In this document: in pieces, positions 28,277 through 37,825 of the stretch
Layout: each line of letters opens with the position of its first letter
How positions within the stretch are numbered: the stretch's first letter is position 1
Source of the DNA: a virus
IMG/VR virus record: IMGVR_UViG_3300003691_000012
Coordinates: 1-47,422 of that record
Length of the DNA stretch: 47,422 nucleotides
Strand: one strand, 5' to 3'
Translations under genes and position numbers: made by a program
The notes under the pieces: model-generated
Told to the model about the DNA's origin: nothing
Databases searched by the model: none
The model's input: the letters and a program-made list of their open reading frames with translations, nothing else

Positions 28277-31200
28277 GCAGCAAGCTAAATTGCCAAGGTG
28301 GAGCTAAACATTCCAATGTTGGCGGAGTCAAAAAGTATGTAGATACTGCTTTTGATGATATACAAAAAGTTGCTAATAATTTAGAAAAATTATTAGAACT
28401 TAACGAAACCTTCCAGAATCTTAATGGAATATACTTAGGTGCCTATGCAACATCCCCAATACGAAGACCTGATGGGGGACTATTACAAAATGGTGACCAT
28501 TATCTAAATACAGGCACCAGTTTACTTTATGTTCATTTAGATGGAAATTGGATATATCACTCAATATTCTTTACACAATCCTCTTTAAATCAAGCAGTAG
28601 CGCAGGGTCCCTATAATATTTGGATTGCCTATGCTGATGATAATGTGGGTAACGGTATTTCACTAAATCCTGATGGTAAGTCTTATACCGGTTTTGCTAA
28701 TAATCAGATAACAAATGTTGTGGCTGTCCACGATGCTTCTGTTTTTACTTGGAGTAAATCGATTGGCGTGGATGGAGTTAATTCTTACATTCACATAGCC
28801 TATGCTAACTCTCCTGATGGTACTACTGATTTCAGTACAGTTGGTGGTAATTATTTAGGTATTTATGTTGATGTAAATGTTGCAGCCTCTACCGACCCAA
28901 CTCTCTATAATTGGAATTTAATTAAGGGAGCTGATGGATTAAGTGGTAATACTGGTTTATCTGGAGTTGACGGTACCAGTGTTATTGTTACTGATTTAGG
29001 TGGTGGTAGAATTTCTATTTCTGATGGCGTTAGTACTGTTTTTCTTGATGATGGTGAGATTCCAACTCTTATTGATAATGGTGATGGAACCTACACGATT
29101 ACTTCAGGTATTGAGTCAGTAACTGTTTCTGATGGATTAACTCCGCTAAACGGTATCGATTATTTTGATGGAAATAATGGTGATTATATTTCCTTTGTTT
29201 ATGCCAATGTCCCGAAAGGGGCTGCGGCACCAGTCATTGATGCAGGTAGTGGTACTTGGAATGGTACTGTAGAAACTTATCCTACTGGTGCATCTTGGGG
29301 AGACAATGCTACTTTCGTTGAAGGTGAAACTACTTATTTATCTACCAATAGGTATGCTCATAATATTGCCAATGACACTTGGGCACTAAGAAATAACGTA
29401 TGGTCAATTCCTTCAATTTTTATTGATAAACCAGATGATGCTTCACAAGGCCAGATTAAATCTTTTGCCTTTTTAAGAAGTGCAACACAGCCATTAGTGG
29501 CCCCGACTGGAGGAAGTTTTTTAAATCCAAATCCAACAACCGGAGGTTGGTCGGATGGGATTCCTGCAGGTACGCTACCCATTTGGGTAGTTACCGCAGT
29601 ATTTACCTCGGATGGGGCAGCACCGCAGAATGCGGGCGACCCAGTTCCGTGGAGTACACCGGTTTTATTGGCTGAGAATGGTATTGGGTTTAAACACAGA
29701 TTTAGTGCTAATGAGACTGGCCCATGGTCAGATACCCCGAGTACTACAGATGAATGGATGATTACTAGTGTAAGAGACTCTGCAGGTATTTGGGTAGATG
29801 ACACAACTAACCCTATTAGGATTAAAGGCGAAACAGGTGCTTCATTACAAACAAGCGTAAGGTCTTTCGCATTTAAGCGTTCCAGTGACCCAGTTTTTGT
29901 AGAAACACCAACAGGAGGGGATTTCAGTTCCCCTAATCCAGTAGATGATGTTGTGACTGGGTGGACTGATGGGATACCAACAGGAACAGATAGACTTTAC
30001 GTTTCAACTAGATTATTTACTTCTGATGGTTTAACCCCTCAACACTCTGCTTGGGCAGAGAGTCAGGTATTCTCTTATAACGGTACTGGTTTTAGAACAA
30101 GATTTAGTGTTGATGGGATAACTAACTGGCACTTAGAGCCAACAGTTTTTGATGTTTATATGTGGCCACAAACTAGCTCAGATGGCGGAGTAACTTGGAC
30201 AGATGTTGGTGACCCAATAAAGATTAAAGGCGAATCTGGATTTGGTTCTGTCGAGTTAGATTTTTCTCCTGGTTTAATTGGCGGGGCTGCTGATTTTATA
30301 TTCACTCTAAATGCCACAGCAGGTGGGACAGTTACGAATAGTGAAATAAGAATACAGGGCTCAAAATTTCAACATCCCGATGGAAGTGAGAGAACAACAC
30401 AAACGGATACTCAAGTGAATACTCCTTATGGGGACACAGTTGCAGGTAAATTTTACTTAATGTGGACTGATGAATCTAACGTAACTAGATTTAATCTTAG
30501 CATTGGTAATGCCACAAATATTGTACCTATAAGAATTAATGCTGCAAACGATGGTTGGGAAGTATTTGATAACCTCGGGGCATTTGAAGCATTCACTCCA
30601 ATTATTACAGATTGTATTATTGCAACAGCTACCGCGAGTAATGCTACTGGTGGGCTTAGTTCAATTAGTCCACTGGTTAGTGGTGTGGCTGGAGCAGGTG
30701 GTGTTGGTGATGTAGGGGCTTCTGGTAATAGTGTGGCTCAGCTAACTATTTATCGGAGAAGTGCAACTTTACCCGCTACCCCAACTGGGGGCTCATTTAG
30801 TTTCGACAATTTATTAATCACCCCTCCAACTGATTGGAGTGCAGCAGTAGTTGCTGGAAGTGAGCCATTATACGCAAGTGTTGGTATTGCGTCGACAACA
30901 GGAACTTCTGGAGTAGATTCAGGAATTGTTTGGGGAGCACCAGATATAATTGCCCAAGACGGAAGCACTGGGCCAACAGGTGCCACTGGCTTACAAGGAC
31001 TTCAGGGTGACGCTGGTACTGATGGTATTGCAGGTGTAAATAATTACTTCCACATTGCTTATGCAGATGATATTACTGGGACTGGATTCAGCCAAGACCC
31101 AACAGGCAAAACACACATTGGTACTTACGTTGATGCTATTGAAGCAGATGCTGTCAGTGGAGATGCTCTTTGGAATTGGCAATTAGTGCAAGGCGAAAAT

Positions 31201-33969
31201 GGTGCCAACGGTGACCAAGGTATTCCTGGAATTGATGGTGCTACTGGAGAAACCTCTTATCTTCATATCGCTTATGCAAATACTGCCACTGGTTCAAGTG
31301 GTTTCAGTACAACTGATTCAGTAAATAAGAGCTATATTGGGCAATACACAGATTTTATATCCGCAGACTCGAATGACTCAACATTTTATTCATGGACACT
31401 AATTAGAGGTACTGATGGGACAGACGGTACTAATGGTATAAATGGTGATGACGGAATTACAGGTCGGTCAGTATTTCAGGGAAATATTTATAGACGCTCT
31501 GCAACTGCCCCAGCTACTCCTAGTGCTAATAGCGGCTCATTTGATTTTGGAACAAATGTACTAACACCTCCTGCTAACTGGGATTCGTTTGTACCGGCAG
31601 GAACTAATCCACTTTATGTCTCAACAGCTACATTTTCCATTGTTGGAGACACTGGTGTTGACTCAACACAAACATGGACAACACCCGAAATTGCATACCA
31701 AAATGGAACTAATAGCATTTATGTCAATAAATTTGAAACAGTCACGGAACAAAATGATTTTATTGTTGAATCAGGAAGTAAGTCAGTTTCGGCTGATAGT
31801 TACTCAGGTTCAAACGCAATTGAGTTATCAAGTGATGTTGATTCATCATCGGATGATTCCTCAGGAAATGGAAACACTGCTTATTTGACAATCCCAGAAG
31901 ATTTGGCGCTATTGTTTGCTGGCCAAAATGTTGTTGTTTCGTTTATTGTCAAGCAAGGGAGTGACCCATCAGCAAACTTTTCAGTTGCTTATTCTACAGC
32001 TGATAATGGTAACAGTGGTTTTCATTCATTTGTACCAACAGCTACTTATACTAAGTTTAGCTTTGATTATTTAGTGCCTTTACCTAATCTTAACGGTACT
32101 GATATTATAATTTTTAATGCCGATGAGTCCGGCACAAATAAACAAATTTTGATTGATGATGTAAAAGTAGTAATAAAAGGTGATGCAGGCGCTGATGGAC
32201 TAAGTACTTATATGTACAACGTATTCCAGAGAGCCTCATCTGCTCCTGCTACGCCTTCTGGCGGTAGCTATAACTTTGGTACCAATAATGGCGCACCTCC
32301 CTCTGGATGGACTAATGACGCTCCTGCTGGCACTAATCCCCTTTATATAAGTTCTGCCTTGGCCAGTGTAACCGGAGCTACAGGAACTGATTCAGGTTTA
32401 ACTTGGACAACTCCTGTAATTTTTGCAAGGGATGGTGTGGTTGGTCCTGATGGTGATAGAGGAACTAAGCATTACTATACAACCACTACTGCTAATGGTT
32501 GGTCTAGTACTATTGCAAATGATTTTATCATTGCACAGGGAGATACAAAATCAGTTTGGGATGTTGTGACAATTTCAGACAGTGCAAACGGCTTTTCAGA
32601 AACACGTTATTGGAGTGGTTCTGCTTGGTTGACGATATCAGAAGTCATAGATGGTAACTTAATAGTTATAGGTACCATTTCTGCCAATGCTATAGTGGCA
32701 AATAGTATCACTGCTAACGAAATTGCGGCAAATGCAATTACCGCTAATGAGATAGCCGCTAACAGTATTACTGCCACAGAGATTGCAGCTAATACAATCA
32801 CAGCTGGCCAGATATCTGCTAATGCCATAAATACTTCTGAATTAAATGCGAATTCAGTAACAGCAGTAAAAATAGCAACAGATTCTGTGATAGCTAGGCA
32901 CATATTAGCAGGTGAAATAAATGCTACTCATATTGCAACAGAGTCATTAACAGCAGAACTCATATCATCTGATGCGATACAAGCTAGACACCTATCCATT
33001 TCCTCTGATTCAGCCGAAAATGGTAATGACTCTGGGGTTAGTATGGTATTGAATCCATATGCCGCATCACCATTTACTATAACAGATAGTGGGGGCGATT
33101 TAGTTTTTGCTATACAATTACAAGATGACCAACCAAGAGCAACAGTGGTAGGAAGTGCAAGTATAGGTTTCGTTGACACTGCAGACGCTATTACTGATGC
33201 AGTAAAGAAAAGCATTAACCCGTTTTACTTAGGAGCTGGAGCAAGCAGTATAGGCGCTACTGGTGATTTAACTAATGGACAAATAAGGACAGTTTCCATA
33301 AACCCAGGAGAGGCTGGACTAGTCTCGGGTAGTTTAGTTTTAGCTGCAAGTGGTTGGGAAGGTGGGAACACTAGTGCAAATTATACGACTCCTGTTTGGG
33401 GAATACGAGTTCAGAATGTAACCACAGGTGATTACCTAATAGGCACTGCGGCTAATGCAGTAAATTACACAGGAACTTCTTCAAATTTCCCAGAGGGAGA
33501 AGATTTCTTAGAAAATTGGATTAGTTCATATAATATAAATATAAATATAGGTTTTGTGGATGAGTCTCCTAATGCCAATGTAAATAATAGTTATCGTCTA
33601 ACCGTAACATACGTTAGTGGGACACCCACAGCAATAACACAGAGTCTGTTTAACCTGTCTACACCTAGTGTATCACTAGGCAATTCACTTGATACTGTGG
33701 GCGGTAATGGTGGGTTTTCTTGGACGGATAAAGACACAGGATTTACTGTTAAGAGTGGGACTAGATTTTTGAATGCATCAAGTACAACACTTATTAGTTT
33801 CTCAGATGCCTTCACCACAATATGGTCTGCAACTGCCACATGTAATAGTACACAAAATAACCAATGGGATTATGGCACTATAACTGGATTTGGTAATGGC
33901 TCAATTAGTATAAGAAATAATGACTTGTCTTCACATACATTTAGATGGATTGCCACAGGAATAGTATAA
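28267..33969 (+). CDS. giant tail fibre/appendage protein with collagen-like and repeat domains (1900 aa)
   Basis: The largest gene of the window. After an N-terminal adaptor-like part (GAKHSNVGGVKKYVDTAFDD), two modules alternate: a 'Y-x-H-I-A-Y-A-[DN]' unit (copies near residues 115, 175, 930, 1000) and an 'R-[SA]-x-x-x-P-x-x-P-x-G-G-S-F ... W' unit (at least five copies). Short collagen-like G-x-Y runs lie at about 898-925, 975-998 and 1048-1066. Residues 1475-1545 have a ten-residue repeat (N-x-I-T-A-x-E-I-A-A) like the J-protein/DUF1983 stalk. The C-terminal 350 residues are a distinct tip. It probably binds the host surface. Confidence 0.82.
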   Translation: MGISSKLNCQGGAKHSNVGGVKKYVDTAFDDIQKVANNLEKLLELNETFQNLNGIYLGAYATSPIRRPDGGLLQNGDHYLNTGTSLLYVHLDGNWIYHSIFFTQSSLNQAVAQGPYNIWIAYADDNVGNGISLNPDGKSYTGFANNQITNVVAVHDASVFTWSKSIGVDGVNSYIHIAYANSPDGTTDFSTVGGNYLGIYVDVNVAASTDPTLYNWNLIKGADGLSGNTGLSGVDGTSVIVTDLGGGRISISDGVSTVFLDDGEIPTLIDNGDGTYTITSGIESVTVSDGLTPLNGIDYFDGNNGDYISFVYANVPKGAAAPVIDAGSGTWNGTVETYPTGASWGDNATFVEGETTYLSTNRYAHNIANDTWALRNNVWSIPSIFIDKPDDASQGQIKSFAFLRSATQPLVAPTGGSFLNPNPTTGGWSDGIPAGTLPIWVVTAVFTSDGAAPQNAGDPVPWSTPVLLAENGIGFKHRFSANETGPWSDTPSTTDEWMITSVRDSAGIWVDDTTNPIRIKGETGASLQTSVRSFAFKRSSDPVFVETPTGGDFSSPNPVDDVVTGWTDGIPTGTDRLYVSTRLFTSDGLTPQHSAWAESQVFSYNGTGFRTRFSVDGITNWHLEPTVFDVYMWPQTSSDGGVTWTDVGDPIKIKGESGFGSVELDFSPGLIGGAADFIFTLNATAGGTVTNSEIRIQGSKFQHPDGSERTTQTDTQVNTPYGDTVAGKFYLMWTDESNVTRFNLSIGNATNIVPIRINAANDGWEVFDNLGAFEAFTPIITDCIIATATASNATGGLSSISPLVSGVAGAGGVGDVGASGNSVAQLTIYRRSATLPATPTGGSFSFDNLLITPPTDWSAAVVAGSEPLYASVGIASTTGTSGVDSGIVWGAPDIIAQDGSTGPTGATGLQGLQGDAGTDGIAGVNNYFHIAYADDITGTGFSQDPTGKTHIGTYVDAIEADAVSGDALWNWQLVQGENGANGDQGIPGIDGATGETSYLHIAYANTATGSSGFSTTDSVNKSYIGQYTDFISADSNDSTFYSWTLIRGTDGTDGTNGINGDDGITGRSVFQGNIYRRSATAPATPSANSGSFDFGTNVLTPPANWDSFVPAGTNPLYVSTATFSIVGDTGVDSTQTWTTPEIAYQNGTNSIYVNKFETVTEQNDFIVESGSKSVSADSYSGSNAIELSSDVDSSSDDSSGNGNTAYLTIPEDLALLFAGQNVVVSFIVKQGSDPSANFSVAYSTADNGNSGFHSFVPTATYTKFSFDYLVPLPNLNGTDIIIFNADESGTNKQILIDDVKVVIKGDAGADGLSTYMYNVFQRASSAPATPSGGSYNFGTNNGAPPSGWTNDAPAGTNPLYISSALASVTGATGTDSGLTWTTPVIFARDGVVGPDGDRGTKHYYTTTTANGWSSTIANDFIIAQGDTKSVWDVVTISDSANGFSETRYWSGSAWLTISEVIDGNLIVIGTISANAIVANSITANEIAANAITANEIAANSITATEIAANTITAGQISANAINTSELNANSVTAVKIATDSVIARHILAGEINATHIATESLTAELISSDAIQARHLSISSDSAENGNDSGVSMVLNPYAASPFTITDSGGDLVFAIQLQDDQPRATVVGSASIGFVDTADAITDAVKKSINPFYLGAGASSIGATGDLTNGQIRTVSINPGEAGLVSGSLVLAASGWEGGNTSANYTTPVWGIRVQNVTTGDYLIGTAANAVNYTGTSSNFPEGEDFLENWISSYNININIGFVDESPNANVNNSYRLTVTYVSGTPTAITQSLFNLSTPSVSLGNSLDTVGGNGGFSWTDKDTGFTVKSGTRFLNASSTTLISFSDAFTTIWSATATCNSTQNNQWDYGTITGFGNGSISIRNNDLSSHTFRWIATGIV

Positions 33970-34340
33970 TGCCTAGATACGTAGCATATAACGCAGATAC
34001 TCATGCATTTTTAGGTTTCTATCATACTGATGTGCATAGAAAAATACCAAAACCAAATAAGAGAATAGAGGAAAAAGGTTTTCTGGATAGGATTGGCGAA
34101 CACACTCATTATAATCCATCCCAGAATGAATTTTATACTCCAAAAGGTACAGCATCAGATAATAAATCAGAGGCAAATAGAAATTGGAGAGATAGTCAGC
34201 TACAATTGACTGACAAGTATATGATTACTGATTACCCTATCGCTGTTGACGAATTACGTGATGTGGTAAAGTACAGGAAAGATTTAAGGGAGTATCCTAG
34301 TACATGGATTAGGCCAACCACACCAAGTTTTATGTTATGA
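33969..34340 (+). CDS. tail fibre assembly/chaperone-like protein (123 aa)
   Basis: The ATG overlaps the fibre stop (TAATG). The C-terminal part, NRNWRDSQLQLTDKYMITDY then RDVVKYRKDLREYPSTWIRP, matches the pattern of phage tail-fibre assembly proteins ('R..LL..tDW...D.p......W..YRqaLRdip'). Such proteins help fold the adjacent fibre. The coupling to the fibre gene supports the role. Confidence 0.75.
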   Translation: MPRYVAYNADTHAFLGFYHTDVHRKIPKPNKRIEEKGFLDRIGEHTHYNPSQNEFYTPKGTASDNKSEANRNWRDSQLQLTDKYMITDYPIAVDELRDVVKYRKDLREYPSTWIRPTTPSFML

Positions 34341-34356
34341 TGCGGAAAACTAAATA
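34336..34356 (+). promoter_or_regulatory. possible late promoter, copy 2
   Basis: TATGATGCG plus an A-rich leader overlaps the end of the chaperone gene and precedes the lysis cassette by about 40 bases; 17 of 21 bases match the copy after the terminase gene. Confidence 0.35.
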
Positions 34357-34376
34357 ATCCATACAGGAATATAATA

Positions 34377-34757
34377 ATGACAATTAAGAATTACTTTACG
34401 GAAGCTGAGCTTAGCTGCCCGTGTTGTGGAGTAAATGGGTTTAAACAAGCTACGCTTGATAAATTTAACCTTATGCGCCATGAAGCAGGATTTGCAATAA
34501 ATATGACTTCTGGTTATCGTTGCCCAGAGTATAATAAATTAAAAGGATACACACAGACTCATGCAACTGGCCAAGCTGGTGATGTAAGTTGTCATCATGC
34601 ACAGGCTGTAAGATTAACGGAATTAGGGCATAAGCATGGTATGACTGGCTTTGGTGTGAAGCAGCATGGAGAGGTTAGACGGAGGTTTCTACATTTTGAT
34701 GATTTACCTAATGAATTACCTAAACAACCCAGACCTACTCAGTGGAGCTACCGTTAA
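34377..34757 (+). CDS. M15-family peptidase, putative endolysin (126 aa)
   Basis: The product has the zinc-binding layout of M15A/DUF882 peptidases: H62 in THATGQAGD with D69 (H-x-x-G-x-x-x-D) and H106 in FLHFDD, plus SGYRCPEYN before it. Such enzymes cut peptide cross-links of the cell wall and many phages use them as endolysins. It has no signal peptide, so it needs a holin; holin-like genes follow. N4 itself uses a muramidase, so the lysis enzyme was exchanged. The N-terminal CPCC could bind a second zinc. Confidence 0.87.
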   Translation: MTIKNYFTEAELSCPCCGVNGFKQATLDKFNLMRHEAGFAINMTSGYRCPEYNKLKGYTQTHATGQAGDVSCHHAQAVRLTELGHKHGMTGFGVKQHGEVRRRFLHFDDLPNELPKQPRPTQWSYR

Positions 34758-35197
34758 TGGAAAGGCGAGTATTACGATTGGAGAACGAAGTGAATTCTCT
34801 CCAAGCTGAAACAGTGGAACACAAGACATTAGTTACTTCCCTTGACGAGAGCATGAAGCAAATTGCCACCACCATGTCAGACATAGGTAAAGTCATGTCT
34901 GCTAATGAGGTCAGGGAAGAAGCGCACCAATCTTTCAAATCCGAAGTTATTACTAAGCTGGATAAAGCTAGTGCGAGCCGAGAGGAGGAAAGAGAAATCA
35001 ATAGAGAGTTTCATGCCTCAATTGATAAACGTGTTTCTGTAATTGAACTAATTAATATGTCCCGAGATGCAGAAGTAGCAGACTTAAGGAAGAGTAAAAC
35101 TCAGGGACTGAATGCATGGAAATCCGGAGCACTTGCTATTATAGTAAGTACATTAATGGTAGTAATTTCTACTTATCTCAAAACACCAGTAACATAG
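34757..35197 (+). CDS. coiled-coil protein with C-terminal membrane anchor (146 aa)
   Basis: The ATG overlaps the endolysin stop (TAATG). Most of the protein is a long heptad helix (RRVLRLENEVNSLQAETVEH...), ending in ALAIIVSTLMVVISTYLK, a single transmembrane helix. This is the form of spanin-like or holin-associated proteins, with an inside-out topology relative to Rz. It belongs to the lysis cassette by position; exact function unknown. Confidence 0.65.
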   Translation: MERRVLRLENEVNSLQAETVEHKTLVTSLDESMKQIATTMSDIGKVMSANEVREEAHQSFKSEVITKLDKASASREEEREINREFHASIDKRVSVIELINMSRDAEVADLRKSKTQGLNAWKSGALAIIVSTLMVVISTYLKTPVT

Positions 35198-35205
35198 GAA
35201 ATATC

Positions 35206-35451
35206 ATGACAGCTAAAGATTTAATTATACAATGGTTTACAGACCTACAAATATCAAGAACAATTCAGGCAGCAAGACTCAAGCAAATTTCTGGAATGAT
35301 TGGGATTTTCTTAGTGGTTTTTGTTCCTACACTTGAGCTTGATACAAGCAATGCGTGGATAGGATTAGCCTTATTAGTCCTTGGTGCCTATGATGAATAT
35401 ATCAGAAAGTTAACCACAGAATCTATGGAAGAGAAGCGGGCTAAATTATGA
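35206..35451 (+). CDS. small membrane protein, holin-like (81 aa)
   Basis: AGGAA lies before the ATG at 35206. The product has hydrophobic segments ISGMIGIFLVVFVPTLEL and AWIGLALLVLGAYDEYI, two probable membrane helices, with a charged C-terminus (TESMEEKRAKL). It sits between the endolysin and a recognisable holin and overlaps the latter by 4 bases. A class II-type holin or antiholin is possible. Confidence 0.6.
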   Translation: MTAKDLIIQWFTDLQISRTIQAARLKQISGMIGIFLVVFVPTLELDTSNAWIGLALLVLGAYDEYIRKLTTESMEEKRAKL

Positions 35452-35852
35452 AGTTACCGTGGACAGCAGTACTCGAAGTAGGTGGTAATTTAATTGATGA
35501 ATTGTTTACCTCTGATGAAGAGAAGGCAGAAGCCAAGTTAAAACTAGCTACTCTACATCAAGCTGGAAAGCTTAAGGAGACTGAAAGTTCCATGAATGTA
35601 GTAGTTGCGGAAGCCAAGTCTGAGCACTTCATTGTTGCTGCTTGGCGACCAATCACCATGTTAGTTTTTGTGTTCATCATTGCAAATAATTACATAATTT
35701 ACCCGTATTTAAATCTATTCTTTGATACCGGCATTGAACTAGAATTACCCCCATACTTATGGGAGTTGCTTAAGATTGGTTTAGGTGGATACATTGTAGG
35801 ACGTAGTGTTGAGAAATCCGTAAAAGTTTATAAGGAGAAGAGCAATGAGTAA
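35448..35852 (+). CDS. holin, 3-TM (GTA/DUF3154-like) family (134 aa)
   Basis: The sequence shows AEAKSEHFIVAAWRPITMLV then FVFIIANNYIIYPYL and LPPYLWELLKIGLGGYIVGR, the signature of the 3TM_Phage_holin family, in which an initial amphipathic region precedes membrane helices. It would make the membrane lesion that lets the M15 enzyme reach the wall. Overlaps the next gene by 8 bases. Confidence 0.82.
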   Translation: MKLPWTAVLEVGGNLIDELFTSDEEKAEAKLKLATLHQAGKLKETESSMNVVVAEAKSEHFIVAAWRPITMLVFVFIIANNYIIYPYLNLFFDTGIELELPPYLWELLKIGLGGYIVGRSVEKSVKVYKEKSNE

Positions 35853-36351
35853 ATCAAAATCCCCATGGAAAACGCCAGTAACAATAGCAATCATGTTACT
35901 TATATTAGCTTGGTTGGTTATGGGCACTAAAGCAGAAGCTAAAACAATTTTTGGTGTGTCTGCGGGAGCTACCTTTGTCGGTGGTGAACAGTACGAATCA
36001 GAAACTGTAATGATTACAGAAAACATCAATGACAAATACGAGTTAGGTATTGCTTTGATGTTGAGGCTAGTTTGCGTAGAAGGTGACGAATGTAAACGTG
36101 GTGAGTATGATTCCTCTAACCAGCTTATATTTGCTCAAAGGGTTGTCAGGTACAAGGATTTCCAAATAGGAATCGGAGTAGGCTATAGCCATAATAAGTT
36201 ACCCGCATATAATACACATACTCCCTTTATTTTATCTATGAGGTATAATTTTACTTCAAGGTTCAGTGGTGGGTATTTCCATGAATCATGCGGTGGAAGT
36301 TGTACAACTAATCCAGGCAAAGATATGATTTACGTTGGATACAGTTTCTAA
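35845..36351 (+). CDS. outer-membrane beta-barrel protein, PagL-like (168 aa)
   Basis: Residues 1-32 are a signal peptide (hydrophobic core TIAIMLLILAWLVM, cleavage after AEA at 32). The rest alternates polar and hydrophobic residues as a small barrel and ends in YVGYSF, with a terminal Phe as in outer-membrane proteins. Near the end, YFHESCGGSCTTNPGKDM has H146-x-S148 plus NPG, as in the active site of PagL lipid A 3-O-deacylases (H-x-S-N...NPG), although the catalytic Glu is not certain. In a lysis cassette it might help break the outer membrane or alter the lipopolysaccharide receptor. Confidence 0.6.
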   Translation: MSKSKSPWKTPVTIAIMLLILAWLVMGTKAEAKTIFGVSAGATFVGGEQYESETVMITENINDKYELGIALMLRLVCVEGDECKRGEYDSSNQLIFAQRVVRYKDFQIGIGVGYSHNKLPAYNTHTPFILSMRYNFTSRFSGGYFHESCGGSCTTNPGKDMIYVGYSF

Positions 36352-36424
36352 ATAAAAGCTTACTGTATTTTTTAACATAATTAACTTACAATACACCTAT
36401 TAACATAATGAAACTACCGGAGAA

Positions 36425-36838
36425 ATGAAAATGAGAATATCGAACTTAGGAGTGGTAGCATCATTAAATGCTTTAACTGCTTTATTGGATGCTGGAATTT
36501 CTGGCGCAGTAATCAGTATTTATACTGGTTCACAGCCTGCTAGTGTCGAGACAGTTGCTACAGGAACTTTACTTGGTACAGTCACTTGTGCTGCTACTGC
36601 ATTTGCTGGTGCTGTTGATGCCACTGGCTCTGCCACAGCAACTGCTGCTGCGATTGTATCTGGACTAGCTGTTGCAGATGGTACCGCAGGTTGGTTCCGT
36701 GTTACAGATAGCAATGGACTGGATATTATTGATGGGAATGTTGGGCAAGGTTCTGGTGAACTTAATCTTGATGACAACACCTTGGTTATCAACGATAATA
36801 TTAATGTAACATCTTGGGTTATTACTTTACCCGAGTAA
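36425..36838 (+). CDS. small phage structural protein (137 aa)
   Basis: The sequence begins MRISNLGVVASLNALTALLD after the start ATG (two codons earlier), shows IYTGSQPASVETVATGTLLG and GTAGWFRVTDSNGLDIIDGN, a very common phage virion protein pattern of unknown structure, perhaps a head or tail decoration. A CCGGAG site precedes it and a terminator follows 24 bases after its stop. Confidence 0.65.
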   Translation: MKMRISNLGVVASLNALTALLDAGISGAVISIYTGSQPASVETVATGTLLGTVTCAATAFAGAVDATGSATATAAAIVSGLAVADGTAGWFRVTDSNGLDIIDGNVGQGSGELNLDDNTLVINDNINVTSWVITLPE

Positions 36839-36861
36839 ATGAGTTAGTGTTGCATCCTATC

Positions 36862-36885
36862 GGGGACCTAGTGTCCCCATTTTTT
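36862..36885 (+). terminator. rho-independent terminator
   Basis: GGGGAC (36862-36867) pairs with GTCCCC (36873-36878), 6 bp with a 5-base loop, followed by ATTTTTT. It lies 24 bases after the gene ending at 36838. Confidence 0.8.
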
Positions 36886-36913
36886 GGTTCTCTACATAAA
36901 CAAAGGTATTTAC

Positions 36914-37825
36914 ATGACTCTTGCTATAGTCAATACATCAGCAACCATTGCAGCAGATAATGTAAATAATGTATTCAGTTCGCAAGATTCTGCTAATTCT
37001 CCTACTTGGAGAGTGGCTAACCTAGTTGCAGGCACCCTAGTCAATTTAGGCACTGGAACAAATACCTCAGATGTAAATTACAATCCTTTCACAAAAAGAT
37101 TTGGCTTCATTCGAAATAACTTTGCTGCCTATACTGAAATCTCTGAATCAGATATTGTCAATTCTGTGGCTTCTCCCACACTAATTAGAGTGGTAACCCT
37201 TAATGGTATGTTTGGTGATGACTCAGAAGGTTTATCAGATGTTGTTCCAAATTTTAGTGAAGGTGGTTATGAATTCTGGTCATGTATAGAAAATGGCGGA
37301 AGAGTACAGGCTTACAATTTCCAAATAAGTGAAGGGGACATGTTTAGTACATCCCCTATCACAATAACCGCTAGGCAAGAATTAACAGTGGCTCCTACCC
37401 AAACAGACAACAACTCTGGTGCGGAAGGGGTGGATATGCACCTTTGGGAACAAAAATTGATAGTGGTACAGGAGGGGCAACAAGTCAACACTCCTCAAGC
37501 CATTTATGAAATGGATAGGCCAGTTGATAGATTTACTGACTATGATGCGGCAGTAGATGCCCAACTAATTGTAGCTGAGCCATGGGATGCAGCAGCACAA
37601 ACTGGTGATTTATCCAGTTGTGTTTACCATGCAGCATCAGATACTATTTTAATACTTTCCGATACCGGTAATGCTGTTTATCAATATGATAGAACTGGTA
37701 CCTTACTAAGCACTTTCACAATTGTTGGTATGGGACAACCAGAAGGTATATGCTTTCATGGAGATAATCTTATTATCATGGGTGAAGCAGATGAGTGCAT
37801 GTACTGCACATATGTGGTGGCATAA
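36914..37825 (+). CDS. beta-propeller protein, SdiA-regulated/YjiK-like (303 aa)
   Basis: The product has propeller-type repeats; the C-terminal part DLSSCVYHAASDTILILSDT then NAVYQYDRTGTLLSTFTIVG and QPEGICFHGDNLIIMGEAD matches the SdiA-regulated (YjiK) six-blade pattern with its E-G-I motif. It has no signal peptide. Between structural genes it is most likely a virion tail appendage that binds sugars or calcium, but the family is otherwise bacterial and periplasmic, so this use is unusual. Its stop overlaps the next ATG (TAATG). Confidence 0.7.
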   Translation: MTLAIVNTSATIAADNVNNVFSSQDSANSPTWRVANLVAGTLVNLGTGTNTSDVNYNPFTKRFGFIRNNFAAYTEISESDIVNSVASPTLIRVVTLNGMFGDDSEGLSDVVPNFSEGGYEFWSCIENGGRVQAYNFQISEGDMFSTSPITITARQELTVAPTQTDNNSGAEGVDMHLWEQKLIVVQEGQQVNTPQAIYEMDRPVDRFTDYDAAVDAQLIVAEPWDAAAQTGDLSSCVYHAASDTILILSDTGNAVYQYDRTGTLLSTFTIVGMGQPEGICFHGDNLIIMGEADECMYCTYVVA

